The notes: a model not told the origin generated them from the letters alone. A stretch of 64,000 nucleotides of DNA from Strobilurus pachycystidiatus (GCA_019915135.1 JAHLMK010000001.1:3410001-3474000), one strand, 5' to 3'. Shown: positions 21,827 to 34,919, counted from the stretch's first letter. Translations and numbers: made by a program.

Positions 21827-22756
21827 TGTAGATGCTTAAACGGTCCTGTACAAGAAATATGTACGCGTGGGGGATACCCCAATATCCAAGAGACTAGCTC
21901 GAGGATAGGCAAAACGTGCTGCGCGATGCGGAATGTGTAGGCAAGGTGTTCGCCTACAGTAAAGGGAAATGGCAAGTGATGCTCAGGCGGAGTGTGTCAC
22001 CTGAGATCGAGTGAGGCGAGGGAGTTTGCCAAGTGAGAGTGAGCAGTATCGAGTGAAAGTGGGTGATATCTAATTGAGTAACTACTACAAGTGTGTAGCC
22101 TTAAATACAGTACTCTGCGTAATCTCTCTTCCTTGCGGAACTGTCCAGGCAAGCATCGGTCTTCCTTGCCTATACTGTCAAGCGAGGTCTTGCCTGAACT
22201 TCGCCTGTGTGGATCAGAGATGGCCCACCACTCCTCTATCCGGACTCATCTAGTAGCGAGTACTGCGGAGCAGTGGAGCGGGCGGAGGCGGGCGGAAACG
22301 GAACAACTTCTCCATAGGCAGGAAGAGCGGAATGGTATCCTTCCCTCAGCTCCAATGTCTCGAATGTGTGCGCTTCCTGTCCGAGCGACACGGCTCATGT
22401 CTTGGCAGTATGGTCCCTTTGGCCGAAGGTCCCTCGCCTGAGGCATGCGCCTAGTATGCCGACAACAGCTGAGTTTCCTGATCAGGGAAAACTCAGTCTG
22501 TACAGCGCTGCCCCAATGGAGTGTAATGAGTGGCACAGGTGAATAGGATCCACAACAACACTATGGGTCTACCATTGAGCAAGACAACGGCTAGACAATC
22601 TGAACAGGAGTCTCGCTAAGCAGAGTGCCTAGGACATCTCCTGACCTCCACCCCAAGAACGGCTTTGGGACATGGGATTCACATACGGAGGTGTGCAGTT
22701 GCTGTGTGGCGCTGTATGAGCTTGAGCACGTGAGAGTGCGGGCTCAGGTCTTAACA
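21827..22756 (-). repeat. Gypsy1 5' LTR, 930 bp
   Basis: On the minus strand it begins TGTTAAGACC and ends CATCTACA, obeying the TG..CA rule. A TATTTAAGG box lies near 22105. The outer 260 bases (22496-22756) are about 90% identical by eye to 41165-41427, the end of the solo LTR inside gene A; the rest is not similar. Confidence 0.7.
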
Positions 22757-24829
22757 CATACCTCTGTTTTTGCGAAGCCTGCTACACGCTCCAGACACAG
22801 TAACACACAGACCTTATCTGCTGGGACAAAGTCTGGTGAGAGCAAAAAGCTGCCGGGGATGTACAACAAGGTATGATATTATTGAAATCTATCCCGCTCT
22901 CTAAAACATCAATAGATGAACCTGCTCACAAATGTTTAAAGCGTAAGAAATCCTCCTATTGTCGTTAAATTATAATATACTTATATGTATCAATTGCTAA
23001 GATATTGTTATAGACATACGGAACAGTCTACAACTCATGGTATATATAGCCTCAACTACATTAAATGACAAATTGTCATAATAGCTTTTTGGGTCAATAG
23101 TTATTATATCAATAATTGAGCACGATTATTACAGATATTACTATTCCAGAGCACGATGATACTTCTGATATGGACATTCTCTCGAATAATGGTAAGCGCA
23201 CAGTGCAATACAATAAAATAATGTATCATGATCTTTGCAGATTATAGCAATGAGAAAGCCTCCCCAATCCAAGTATTGCAGTGAGTTTTATTTGCCTGTA
23301 CTTCTTTAATTGACGTGTCATTGTCATCTGAACACAGTCCTCTTGAGGCTACGATTACATGCAAAATTCCCGAAGCTGTATGACCTACATTTAGTACGTG
23401 AAACTTGATGTTATTTATTCTTGAGCTTATATTCAATAGAAATTCTCTTTGTTGCTTCTTTACGTCCTCACACCCTAGTTGACGGTATTTAACGTTTACA
23501 ACGTGCGACTCAGATATCAGGACAAAATGCATGTAGCGAGTTTATTAGTTCATTGCAAGTTGTATTGTGCTCAATGATTATGCTGCAAAATTGAGCACAT
23601 TATAGCAATACTGCTCAGGCCATAAAGGCTGACTTGGGACTTATTCGACGCATGTCATCTCAAACAGATTTTGTCGCTGCGGAGTTGATGTTATTCCGCC
23701 ACAGTGTCCTCAAGTTTCATTTCAACTTGTACACTTGGCTCTCAACGTGTATTGTGCTGACTACGTCTGCACCGTTGACTGTTTCAATCTCTGCTCACAG
23801 AACGTGGATTGGGCGCCTCATCTGGAATATTCAGCTATTCACTCGCGGTGGTTTTGTTCCATCCGGTGATTCTCAATTGATTCAATCTTCATCCCACTAT
23901 CTTCCCTCTCTCAATCCACTAGCAACTTATACTCTTTCTCTACTTCCTCGACACAATACTTGAATCAAAAAATGCTCTCTTGTCACCAGCTTATTATGTG
24001 TTCTCACATCATAATTAGAGGCTAACGACTTTTCTTAAAATCAGGGCTATTTTTTGGAGTGTTTTTCCTGACATTTTTGAGGAACAATGGTCTTTTTGCT
24101 ATCAGAGGTTTGGGAGGCATACAGCTATTTCACACTGATGCTTATATCAGATTACAACGGCGGCCAACGTACTCTTATCGTGATGCATTTTCAGAGTTTT
24201 GACAAAGTTCTCCAAGTTCATCCTATCATTCAGAATCTCGACAACAACAAAACGCTTGATTTCCTCTTCTAACAGTTTGTTCAAATATATGTTCCAATCC
24301 ATCAGGAAACAGCCTATTGTCTTAAGTTGACTTAAAGCTGATTTCTCAATAATATCTGCTAAAAAACCATCAAAGTCCTTTCAAATGCTAAAGATGTCTC
24401 AAAGAAAGCAACTCAAAGATGATGCTTATGATACAATAGCTTGAGGACGATACAAGATATATGCAGTTACTTGCAGATTGATTACATTGATACAAATATC
24501 TTCAGTTACTTTAAGTCATCATCAAGCTTATGTTTCACAGACGTTTACATGTAAATATCTTAAGTAAACTTAAACTATTAGATTAATTAACAATTACTTA
24601 TGGATACTTTTAATCAGTTTGAATATAATTCTACTTAGGCTGAATAAATGGTTTGATAAGTATATATACTGAGCCAATTATTTAGTAAAAACTCTTCACA
24701 TGTATCTAACACTGAACTCTTTGAAATAGGTATATCTCACTGCTCTATGGAACACTTTGACCAGTTTGGTGTTAAGTGAGCATTTTGTCAAATATTACTT
24801 AAAGGTACAATTGACCATTGTCTTGTGAC
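22757..24829. other. AT-rich gene-poor stretch
   Basis: About 2 kb with no gene I can support. Short frames exist (for example plus 23634-23963) but lack recognisable motifs. The base composition is more AT-rich than the flanking elements. Confidence 0.4.
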
Positions 24830-25766
24830 TCAATTTGGCAAGTAGGCTTTGGCAAGGAATGGAAACAAATGACTGCGAGTAGCCTTAGCAGTCAGAATGG
24901 GTTTGGTATAGTACCACTTGATATAGGCTAATGGGTGGCGAGGCCAATGATCAGGAGTCTTCACAACGACACCATGTAATGTTATTTGAGCAGGAATTTT
25001 AAAGATAACATGCACACGGCCGACACGAGTACCTGATCAATAGTAAGCCAAGAATTACCTTGAAGCCCTACATTCTCAGCATTGTCGCCTGTCAAAACAA
25101 TAACTGTGTCAAATTGTCCACCATCTTGTGGAGTTGTTTTGGCCACATCTCGAACATTGAAGTCATCTGTGATTCCCTCATGTCCAAACTTGAAGGAATA
25201 ATAAACATTGACACCAGTAAATGGTAAACCAGGGTATTCCTGAGCTGCTGCACCAGACTTTTCCGGCTCAGAGTGATAATATAAGAGAGGAGATGATGAG
25301 GGAAATGGGGAATACGATGTTGTTTGGCGATACGGTTTAAGAGTTTGTTGAGAATGCTTGGATGTTTCGGAAGAGAAACCTTTTGAACGTGTCCACTTCT
25401 CACAACAAGTGATACTGAGGCAGGTGGGACACTGACAGCAGGGGCAGGTGAGGTATCAGGAGGCTTGGGTGGCGCGAGAGAGGCAGATCTTAGCACTAAT
25501 AAACTTATATCAGACAATGACCAGGCCAGATTACAACAGTAACTTACCAGCCTGTTTTTTGACCCAAGCAGTATATCGAGCAAAGGTATGGATCCAGGAT
25601 GTTCTCTTTGCGAAGAACCCATATTAGAGTCTCCAACGAGTATATATCCGGGTATTGAGATACCCACCCCGCCGGATAATGACTTCCTGAAGGCCTGGCC
25701 CAATCCACACCCATTACCTGAGTATAGCATGAGCAAGTATGGGTGTGAGTATCTAACAAGTATCAT
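24830..25766 (-). pseudogene. Decayed transposon-type coding remnant
   Basis: Minus-strand segments at 25240-25050 read EYPGLPFTGVNVYYSFKFGH and onward to GQFDTVIVLTGDNAENVGLQ. After a break, 25015-24832 reads VHVIFKIPAQITLHGVVVKT followed by HWPRHPLAYIKWYY. This last block resembles the C-terminal part of proteins found next to large DNA transposons in basidiomycetes (from memory; a search is needed). The preceding part is Pro-rich. The frame is interrupted more than once, so I treat it as a remnant. Confidence 0.4.
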
Positions 25767-26145
25767 GTATTAACATCTGAGTATTGAAATACTCAGGTAT
25801 CAAAGCAGATATGTAGCAATTTATATACTTATATCTTGTATTTTTGGGGCCCTGTTGACTTGTCATAGGTTGTATTGTTAGCACAGGTAAGGTGTTCATC
25901 GTCATTTGGCCAAACAGTATCTCATGTGCCCAGTGAAGATGGCCTGATCTCTGCAGAGTTCAATTCTCACGGGGGTCATTTTGTTCCAACCCTCAAAGGT
26001 GTGAGTACAGCAAGTATACCCCTGAGCTTGAGGTCTAGCCCATTACTTACGCGTTATCTGGGTATGCAATCCACGGGTATTGAGTGATAACTGAGTAAGG
26101 GTCCAGGCAGATATGAGTATGGTCCACGGGTATACCCGTTTTTGC
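25630..26145. repeat. Possible small element with GGGTAT palindromes
   Basis: GGGTATTGAGATACCC (a hairpin) near 25650 and CACGGGTATACCCG near 26120 lie at the two ends of a ~500-bp stretch. Related ACGGGTATTGAG and GTATACCCC strings lie between them. This could be a MITE, but I could not find a matching target duplication. Confidence 0.3.
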
Positions 26146-27199
26146 GGCATTCGTTGGGAACTCTAAGTAATACTGCAAACATTAGGCCTATTTGCAAGAA
26201 AGCCACGGACAGGTTTTGATGACCGAGAAGTTGTTGTACGGTGGCGAGTGTTAAGACCGTGCCCCAGACCAAGTCAATCGGATGTCCGAAACCGGATTTC
26301 TCGGTAAGCACAGCACAAGCGGTGCTCCGAGCCTATTCTATATTAGCACGTGTTTCCACACCTGCAACCCTATGGATTCCCGTCAAGCAGTAGTCCGGCT
26401 ATCCCTCGGTTGTGATAAGAGTTGCAGGGGGTCCGGTCTTGAGGATTGTCGGTGGTCCGGAATCAGGGCTGCCTGCGTTCAGCAGGTTGGTCCCTTGAGT
26501 CGAGCCTTGAATCCAAGGGTCCGCCAAGGAAGAGCAAACCCGGAGGAAAGAGACAAGTGATGAGCTCGGAGGTCCGTAAGGACAACGCAAGTTGGAGAAT
26601 GTAAATCTTTACCAACGAGCGGAGTTCCGCAAGTTAAGTTCAGACAAGAAGAGGAAGAGAGGAAGACTAGACTGGAGCGTCTAAGTTGATATTCGAACTG
26701 AGGAAACATAAGTAAAGTACAAGCGCTTAAATACTGGACTGAGTAAGTAGATGCATAAGGAGATAAGTAAGATCACAAGCGAAGGTCCACGTGTATTGGG
26801 CAAAGGGCAGCATGGTCTGGGTCAAGGGTATGGCAAGTTTGGCGGTAGAGATGCTGAGTAAAGGATCACGTGCGGAGGTCCAAGCGGCCCGGCTGGACTT
26901 GGCAAGACTTGGCGAGAATGGATGATTAATGGGGTCACGAGGAGACACGTGACTGGCTGAGTAAGTTGGAGATCCGGTCCAATCCTGTGTCATGACGCAT
27001 GGATATGACAGCGAGCAATGACATCAGCGCAACCTTGCGGGGTAGTGCAACTAGTTCTGATTGTTGCCCGTTGAACAAAAGGATTAATAAAAGCAGTCAC
27101 GCTAAACGGCGGTGGTGAACCGGTTGCGGCAGGAAGTATTAGCGAAGAGACAGTGACAGAAATGCCAGAACTTGGAGTAATTTTAGCTAAATAATCTAG
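26146..27199. other. Gene-poor, possible LTR remnant
   Basis: No supported gene. TGTTAAGACCGTGCCCC near 26252 looks like an LTR start, and TGGTGAACCGGTTGCGG near 27113 could be a primer-binding site, but a matching partner LTR was not found in the window. Confidence 0.25.
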
Positions 27200-27840
27200 C
27201 CTACAAGTATGAGCAAGACTTGATACAATAAACTAAGTAAATTGGCAGCAATAAAAAATGTGAACATCTCATTAAATAAAAAACTCAGATTTTTTGAGTG
27301 AAAAAGTCAATGAAAAAATCTCTAATTTTTTTACGGATCTTTTATTGAAAAACTTTGAAGATTTATTTAAGTATTCATAGAAGGTTTTACAGTAAAAATG
27401 CATGTAAAAAATATGTGAAAGTTATGATGAAGAACTTGAATAGCAAATATCAAATATTTCACATGCTTTTTGCCATCGAAATAAATCTAAAATATGTGAA
27501 ATTCAAATTTTTAATATTTTAATGAGTTTTTAAGTGAAAATGTCAATGAAAATAGCGGTGAAAAAATCACTAAATATGTCAAAATGCAAATTTAGAGTTT
27601 CTGTTAAATTTTACATTGATTTTTATAAGAAATTTTCACATAACTTGACACGTAAAAAATCTAAAGAATTTTTCAAACATAATTTCTGTGATCAATTCAA
27701 TTGTTTTGAAATTAAGTTTTTAAAGACAGTTTTGCAATTACATGAAGTAAAAATGCATATGAAAAGATTGAAAAAAGTTTCATAAAATTTATATTGTAAA
27801 ATTTAAAACTAAAATATATAGTAAATAGATCAGACAAGTC
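27200..27840. other. Extremely AT-rich island
   Basis: About 640 bases that are mostly A/T, with repeated A-runs and AAATATGTGAAA-like strings. The one plus-strand ORF (27534-27785) is a Lys/Phe-rich product of the base composition and is not a credible gene. Confidence 0.6.
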
Positions 27841-29630
27841 AAATCCGGTATTTTTGAGCTACTTCAACCTGCACCCAATGTTTTTGATTTATTTTGATAT
27901 TATAGTACGAATTCTCTGTATCTGAATATCATTCTAGATATTCCCTTCATCGTTAATCTCGGACGAGACCATGTTGTTGAGATTGCTATTGAGTTTCTTA
28001 CAACGGAACCGCGATTATAGGATCTTCTAAAAGGATTCCAGGCCGCATCATATACGGGTCACCTACAAAGGTCCAACGCAAGCCAGTCTTACATCCGCAA
28101 GACATTGGAACTCTGCAAAATATTCTGTGCATATGGGATCATTTATCAGCTATGCATGACGATACAGTTATTCAACGCGCGCAGTTGCATCTCCAGCAGC
28201 GTGTTGTTCTAGAAGGGCATGTTTTCCTTCACTCCTGGGTATACGATGTCATACAAGCGCCCAATGCAACACCTACCGCCTGGCTGGAATAATCATATTT
28301 CCATGTATCTTGTTGTGTTGATCGGCGTCTACTTAGGACTTTTGATTCAAAGGATTACCTTCCTGATCTCGTCTCTTACGTCTATGAATACACACCTCCC
28401 AAGCATTATCTGCTCAATACGGTCGAGCAGACTCAAGCTGTGCATGATGGCATGATTGAGGTTGTTCAACATTGGCTCAAATTTCCATCCATAGATCTCG
28501 CCATCGCTCAGAATCAGTTTGTCAAGATTATTCGCCGCTATATTCCATTACATTGTATCTCCACCTTCCTACTTCTTCCTGCGGTTTGGCAGGCCTACCA
28601 GAACCCTTCTCGTTTGTTACAGCAACGTACACGGGAAGAAATGTTCAAGCCGGCTTGGGAGGCGTTTGAGGAGGAATTCCAATGTCTTCTATGCTTAGAT
28701 TCCAATCATCCACCCACAATCTTTGGATAATAAGTCTCGACAGTCTCGGTCGCATCTTCAAGCATTTCATCAAGTGCTTCTCCTCACTCCATTCTCGAAC
28801 CAATCCTCGTACTGAGCAGCGAGGACCCGGAGAGCCATCTGTTCCCGCAAGGTTACCTGCTTTGCTTCAGATGAGGCCGGACGTATCTGTGGAGGAACTC
28901 TGTGGTATCTGGAATCACTTTCTATGTCACCCTGTCTTGATGTTCCCTTCGTCAACTTCTACCCTGTCTCGCTCCTACTTCTTTGCTCGATCATCTTCAG
29001 AAAATTGTTCTACGCTTTCCTGATGCACGTCTGCCCTTTTGCAAACATGGGCCTTCACAAACATACATGTCACAGCTGCTCTCAACGACCAACGTTGACT
29101 GTCTTACTAGAGTTCGCAATCTCCTCATATTTTGAGGTATCACCTTTGGAGCAGAGAAACTCAAGTCATACACTAGCGTTTTCCACACTCTCGAGAAATG
29201 AACTATCTTTCGAGGGACCGGGGACGAGACCGATGAGCATCAATTTTGTAACAAGTTAGCTTTTGGGCGTACTAAGGGACGACATATCAATAACGCAACT
29301 GCCCTTTGGGACACTGGTACCAAAATCACCCACTTTCTCCAATTTTCTTCTTCCGTCAATCCAATGGATAAGACCGAAACAATTTGGACATGTCGTCCCC
29401 TTGGGCATCTTCCTTCTTTCTGCAAGACCATTGATTTCCTAAATAAGACCAAAGGGAAAGGCTTTTATCTGCCGTCCTTTGGACAGCTCACGACGCTTCT
29501 ATTTGTGGAGGACTTGGTCTATGCGAGATGGGTACAGATGTCATCCGTACTAGAACGTCGCTTGACTCAAGATGGGAGCGGCGGATGCTTTACACTGTCT
29601 TCAACCATTGCAGCAAGAGATGATGAAATG
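27841..29630 (+). pseudogene. Possible decayed coding region
   Basis: Plus-strand segments such as 28440-28730 (MIEVVQHWLKFPSIDLAIAQ, then EEMFKPAWEAFEEEFQC) and 29364-29640 (SFGQLTTLLFVEDLVYARWV) look more protein-like than chance, but frames change repeatedly. No motif assigns a family. The last one ends exactly at the inverted repeat beginning at 29631. Confidence 0.3.
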
Positions 29631-30151
29631 CAGTGGTTATAACCAGTGAGTCTGTTTCCACATTTAGTGTATATAACCACTGGTCTTGAGCGCTTGTTAT
29701 ACCCTATCTCAGTGGCTATCTACCTGACTCAGCCTTCCGCTACAATTAGCAGGTTCTCAAGGGTCTCAATCTATCAATTGCTGGTCATCGTCAATTCATG
29801 ATGACTCAGTCTAGGGTTAATCGAGTAATTTTGATTGGCAGTATCGGCACTGGGGCACTGATAGTCCAAAACGGGCAGACAACTTATGAGCGGCGCGTTC
29901 CGCGCTCGTGCACGCCAGGCGCACGCACACAGAGAATGAGAACAATATATATATACAGATCAGCGGTGAGGATGCTAGACCGTGCCAGCCTCATGCGAGG
30001 CGGGAAAAAATTAGGCTGTTTGCTCAGTGACTACGGAAAGGGAGAAAAAGTTGTCCTGAAGACGTGGACTACGCATCACACACAATTGGCGCACCAAATG
30101 GGCCTGCAAGGGCGGGGGAGAAATGTAGGAGCAACAGAATATTTTCCTTGC

Positions 30152-31800
30152 CGTATTCAGGCGGGGTGTCGCGCGTCGCACAAATGTGCGGCCCACATCT
30201 AGCCCAGCCTGATGGCAAACCCCTCCATCAAACTGCAAAGCAGCATTGATGCGAGGGTGGAAAGGGTGGATAATGGAAGGTGGTAGGGCCGTAGTGTGTA
30301 GAGCTCCTGATTGCGGCTTGTCGTCCGGGGCAATTCCGTTGAACATACGCAATTTTGCCGGTTTTGTTACCGCTTTGGCAGCAACGGGACAGATGAATGA
30401 CATACCTGCTCAGGCGTCCGCGGTGCCTAAACACATCCCCACACCCCCCATCGTCATCTGCGTCGTCGTCCGTGAGTGTGGAGGCTCGCACGGAGGGCTG
30501 ACACAAAGGGCAGCCTCGTTCAATGAGTGCTTTTGCGAGCGGGTGAGGTCCGACGTCATCCACGCCATTTGCGAGGCGTGGAGACAGCGCGAAAACTGCA
30601 ATCGTCCGAAGTTTGATGGTGTCGAATCCAGAGAGGGTGTGGGAGGGGTTGCGAAGCTGGATGGCAGCTCGTCGTCGAGCTGCCGTCGTGGCGTGAGGGA
30701 GAGATGGGGTTGATCAACTGCCCGGACAGTCGGATCAATCGTTGGTGGTCCGTGCGGTCGCAAATCCGTTCGATGGCGCTGGGCACACAGGGCGCGAGTG
30801 GGGATGGAGGATGGATGAGTGAGCCAGTGGGAGATTGTCCAATATTCATCCGGGGTGGCGCTAGCCGCACAATTGTGCGGCCAGCACCTGGCCCAGGATG
30901 ATGCTGCCCTCTCATCAGGCAACAACACAACCATTCGGAAGTGATGTTGCACAGATGCAAGGGTGGGTGGGTGTGGGGTGGGTGAATCAATGACAATTTG
31001 GCGCTGGGGTGATCCATGGTTGTTGTCGTTCGGGCGCTTGGATCGCCGCCGTTGTCCAGAAATCGACGTCCTCGTCAACGGCGGTGGGATGGAAAGGGCA
31101 GGAAATTACATACCAATGGGCAGACTGCCCGTAGGCGGTCTGCCAGCGCTGTGCCATTCTCCGCGCCCAGGCAGCCGCATCCGCGGCGATGCATCTCCCT
31201 CCTCCTCTGCGTATCCACCGCCGGCGTCAACGTCCATGAGCTTGGTCGCATGGAGGGCTTATTCCAGCGACAGCGTTGTCGATTGCCAGCTGACGCGCAA
31301 AATGTAATTTGAACGTCATCCACGCCATTTGCGAGGCGTGGAGACAATGTTGGGGTCCAAATTGTCAAAAATTCGATGGCCACAGATCCACAGAGGGCGT
31401 GAGGGGAGTCCTGGAGCCGGATGGCAGCTCGTCGTTGAGCTGCCGTGGTGGTACAAGGGAAAGGTGGGATGCAATCGACTGCTCGGTCGATCAGACTGAT
31501 GGCTGGTGGTCCGTGCGCCAGGGCCCAGCACCAGCTCAATTACAAGCACCGGCGCTAGACGTGGCAGTAGATGGTGGGTGGTGAGACGGGATAGCGGCCG
31601 TATTCAGGCGGGGTGGCGCAGGCTGCACAATTGTGCGGCCCACACCTGGCCCAGCATGATGGCATCCCCACTCCGAGCCAGATTGCCACCCTTGGGCAGC
31701 AATGCAGTATCGGTGTGAGACGAGGGAGAGATGGTGGCGGTTCTGATGCGGGTTTGGAGATGGATGGTCCGATGGGTGAGCGGGGGTTCCGGATGTCGTT
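30152..31800. repeat. Diverged ~0.75-kb tandem units with hairpins
   Basis: Three anchors (TTCAGGCGGGGTG, TTCATCCGGGGTGGCG, TTCAGGCGGGGTGGCG) begin units at about 30152, 30843 and 31599. Within the units, the hairpin CACGCCATTTGCGAGGCGTG recurs at 30561 and 31321. The palindrome-like GGCAGCTCGTCGTCGAGCTG recurs at 30663, with a variant at 31433. GCACAATTGTGC recurs near 30868 and 31626. Units are diverged between the hairpins. Short ORFs exist but none is conserved across units. Confidence 0.6.
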
Positions 31801-32979
31801 TACATTAAATTGAGTAAATCTCTGGAATTCACAAAAGAATACGCACTGCTCATATTGACGACGCTCAACTCGTCCATATTCAAAACATCCCTGTAGCTCG
31901 CCCCTCGTCGTCACAGTCGTTATTGTGAGTTTCCGTCGCCAGGTCGATGTGGATAATGAGAAACCCAGACACTCGTCATAAGGGTATGTATCGCGCAACG
32001 TAGCACTTGGGTGCACTGTAGCCTGCGCACAGCCGCATGCCGTGAAAGAACAAGAGCGCGACGATGTGGGCCCAAGGCAAGATTGGAAGGAATGGTGTGG
32101 GATGGTGATTTGAGTGTTGAAAGCCCCGCTATGTTCGAGTATGTTATCGATGCAAAATGGAGCTGCCGATGTCGACGATGGGGCGGCGGGGTTTGAACGA
32201 TGATGAATAATGGACAGTGGGTGTCCGATGAGCGCAGAATGGGCTGTTGAGGGCCGTGCGCCCACAAATCCCGCGAGACAATGAGGTCGCGCCTATATCA
32301 TGCTGGGTGTCGTCCTGGGCGTTGTTGCCGGTCTGTTTCAATTCTAAATGAATAAAAGAAAAGTGGGTAGCGAAGCCACACACCTGAGATGCCATATCCA
32401 GTAAAAATTCCAAATGAAGGCCAACAAGAATGAGGTGGAGGTCGAAGTGAGAGGGTGAGATTGATGATGAAGCTAAGGGAACTGCATGTAGATGTCAGTT
32501 CATTGGACTTCTAGTAGACTTTTATACTCATACAACAAGTATCACAAATTCCCTTGATACAACAATGAAGTATAATAATATAAATTTAGTGGGCATTTTT
32601 TGGAGTGCTCAAGAGCCCGCCTCCCCGAACTCAGAGCATTGTGGTGCGCGACAGATATTTGACGGTCCGACGTTCGACAGGATATTGACTGGACTTCTAC
32701 TGGACTTCAATTAGACTTCTATTCGGTCTTTTTATCCTGGACAAATGAGAACCTGAACTTGCAGGAGCTCGGATAGATCTGGATTCAATGAGTGTGCTCT
32801 GAATTTCTCCGGGACACTGGGACCCGCCCCTGTGCTAACTGGGCTGATACAAATGTCAGTCATTCATTGAACTTCTATTACTGTAGAGTTTCGACCAAGT
32901 CTTCATGGGGTGTTATGAGTTATGCAAGGTCTTCACTAGAGTAAGTCTTCATTGGTAGGGTTTCAAAGTCCAGTCCATG
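31801..32979. other. Gene-poor stretch
   Basis: No gene supported. Around 32490-32960, short strings such as GGACTTCTA and AGACTTCTA recur many times, suggesting decayed simple repeats next to the GGACCGGTC region. Confidence 0.35.
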
Positions 32980-33660
32980 TAGACCGGTAAGACCGGTGGA
33001 CTGGACCGGACTGGACCGGTCACATGACCAGTCCAACATGGACCGGTCTTACCAGTCCTACCAGTCCGGTCCTAGGTTCAGAGCTCAACCTAGATTTATT
33101 AAGACTGGTAAAGACTGGTCTAGGACCGGTTCGGACCGGTCTATTCAGGGTTCAGTTAAAACTGGTCAAATGTCCTTCTAAAGGGTCATTATATATGATT
33201 TTATGGTGAACTTACCTTGACTTGACTGGTCAATGGTAAACTTACCCTCACTGAGGCGTTCCTATGGTAAACTTTCCATGACTTATATACTCATATGGTA
33301 CATTGAGCTGCACATACTCTCTTACATTTGGAAATATCATCTTGTTGTGGCTAAAACATATTATACAAGCTTCACTAGTCATTCATTTCACTGTCATTGA
33401 CTATATAATCTATCTGGTAAACTTATATGATGGTAAACTTACTCGAAAATGTGCAGAAATATAAATTTAGGCTCGTGATCCTTTGGACCGGTCTTGGACC
33501 GGTTTAAAACCGCAGACCGGACTGATTAGGACCGGTTTTTGCGGTCCTAACCAGTTCAGTCCTAGGTCCAGCCAGATTTGGGAATTTTCTGGACCGGTCC
33601 AGTCCCCAGTTCATGACCTCAGAGGTCAAAAGACCGGACCAGACCGGACTTTTAAACCCT
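32980..33660. repeat. GGACCGGTC-rich repeat pair
   Basis: Two clusters of (G)GACCGGTC and GGACTGG strings (32980-33150 and 33480-33660) flank a spacer in which ATGGTAAACTTACC-like strings recur (33198, 33232, 33263, 33431). Because GACCGGTC is itself a palindrome, the clusters read similarly on both strands. A MITE is possible but its ends are unclear. Confidence 0.4.
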
Positions 33661-34530
33661 ATGAATCATTGGACCCTGAATTGCCTTATTTGGACTGCCC
33701 GCCGTTAGGCGGGCCTGAAAATTTCCTTTTTAGGCATCAGGGACCACAAAAATGGGCCCATTACACATTATGTAAGCCTCAAGTCTTCACTTCACAGTGC
33801 CCCGTTACCAGTTATGCAAAGACTTGGTTGAAACTCTACAGTAGATCAAAATTGAATCCGTCTATAGATTGTCCTCGTCTTTGTGTGACTTCTCAAATTT
33901 TTCTCCATTCCAATATAGATGGATCAAGCAGTAATTTCCGATGTTTCTTAGTTATATTTCTGTCAGCCCGCTCGTGCACTGCCTGTCCCGAGAATCAATG
34001 TTCCATTGGACCATTTTATTTCACGGTATTACTCACATTGGGAGTCTGTGAATTGACCTTCATGACATTGTACTCTATCCTTTGCATCATTTCCAGTGTA
34101 TTCCGAGAATCTGGATGGCTGTGCGCACCCACAAGCGCCATCCCGCTGAGCGCCCAGAGACCCGGCTCGGGAGCTTTAGCCAGACCGGCGTAACAAAGGG
34201 CCAGGATGAGCCAATAACATCTGCTTGCATCCAGCCCAAATCTTATGCTACGGCTAGGAAAATTGGAGCTTTACATGTTGCAAGGTAGGAGAATGTATGA
34301 ATAGAATTTGGTGAGCAAAGGTGGCCGCCGTCCCGCCCAATATTGCGCGCCATTTTGTGCCCAAGCCTGATTTTGAGCATCCATGGGAAAAGTCCCGGAA
34401 ACACCCGATTTTTTTTCCTGGCGCTGCGCGCCCACTATTCTAAGACAAGTATTATAGTATATTCAAGAGTGTAATACTCGAGGGACACCCGGCCTAGGGT
34501 CTCACTGTGCAGGGCTAGAGTTAATTCGCT
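33661..34530. other. Gene-poor stretch
   Basis: No gene supported. The plus-strand frame at 33483-34193 is open for 236 codons but has no recognisable motif and starts inside the repeat cluster. Confidence 0.35.
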
Positions 34531-34919
34531 ACAGTGGTTATAACCACTTATCTGGAAACAGTACTAGTGGTTATAACCACTACTTTACCCCAGGAATTAC
34601 AACTTGGCCTGCCGTCTTCATCTTGTCTTTGATGATTGATCACGCCAACAAGGATGATATAGCGTTGGCTTTTGAAACAATCTACAAGTATGTCCTTTTT
34701 CGAATCACTTGTTCCCGTCTCTGACAATTTGCTAGCTATCTAAAGAATCAAACAAATGCACTTTGATATGTTCATGGTCGAGCACGCCTTGTGTAAGCTT
34801 GTACGGCTAGCTCAATGGCATCTCTATGTCATTCAAAAGAAGTGTAGTAAATAATGGATATTATCTCTTGACTGTAATACAGAGTACTTCTTGTTGAAAG
34901 CTACATAAGCAATAGTCTC

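Larger units (their letters stand above)
18375..22756 (-). mobile_element. Gypsy1: 3'-truncated Ty3/gypsy retrotransposon
   Basis: Order on the minus strand: 5' LTR (22756-21827), primer-binding site, gag-protease ORF, linker, then the first residues of the reverse transcriptase. Coding sequence stops being recognisable right after KIASG, where Gypsy2 continues KLDSGVYEPS. No 3' LTR follows, so the copy is truncated by deletion or rearrangement at about 18375, and target duplications cannot be checked. Confidence 0.85.
29631..34582. repeat. Interval bounded by inverted repeats CAGTGGTTATAACC
   Basis: The left end (29631-29692) and the reverse complement of the right end (34531-34582) share AGTGGTTATAACC, a central CTGTTTCCA and a second TATAACCACT, in the same order over ~55 bases. 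Such ends are expected of a hAT-type or other TIR element of ~4.95 kb. I found no clear 8-bp target duplication and no transposase inside, so it may be a non-autonomous or composite element. Confidence 0.45.

Noticed and set aside
26252..27075. LTR from TGTTAAGACC to GTTGAACA
   Set aside because: The flanking pentamers (GCGAG and AAAGG) do not match and no partner LTR was found.
30410..31539. Several Pro/His/Ser-rich ORFs in the tandem units
   Set aside because: Different in each unit and not conserved, whereas the hairpins are; probably chance open frames in GC-rich DNA.
33483..34193. 236-codon plus-strand ORF
   Set aside because: Starts within GGACCGGTC repeats, no motif and no supporting splice or homologous copy.
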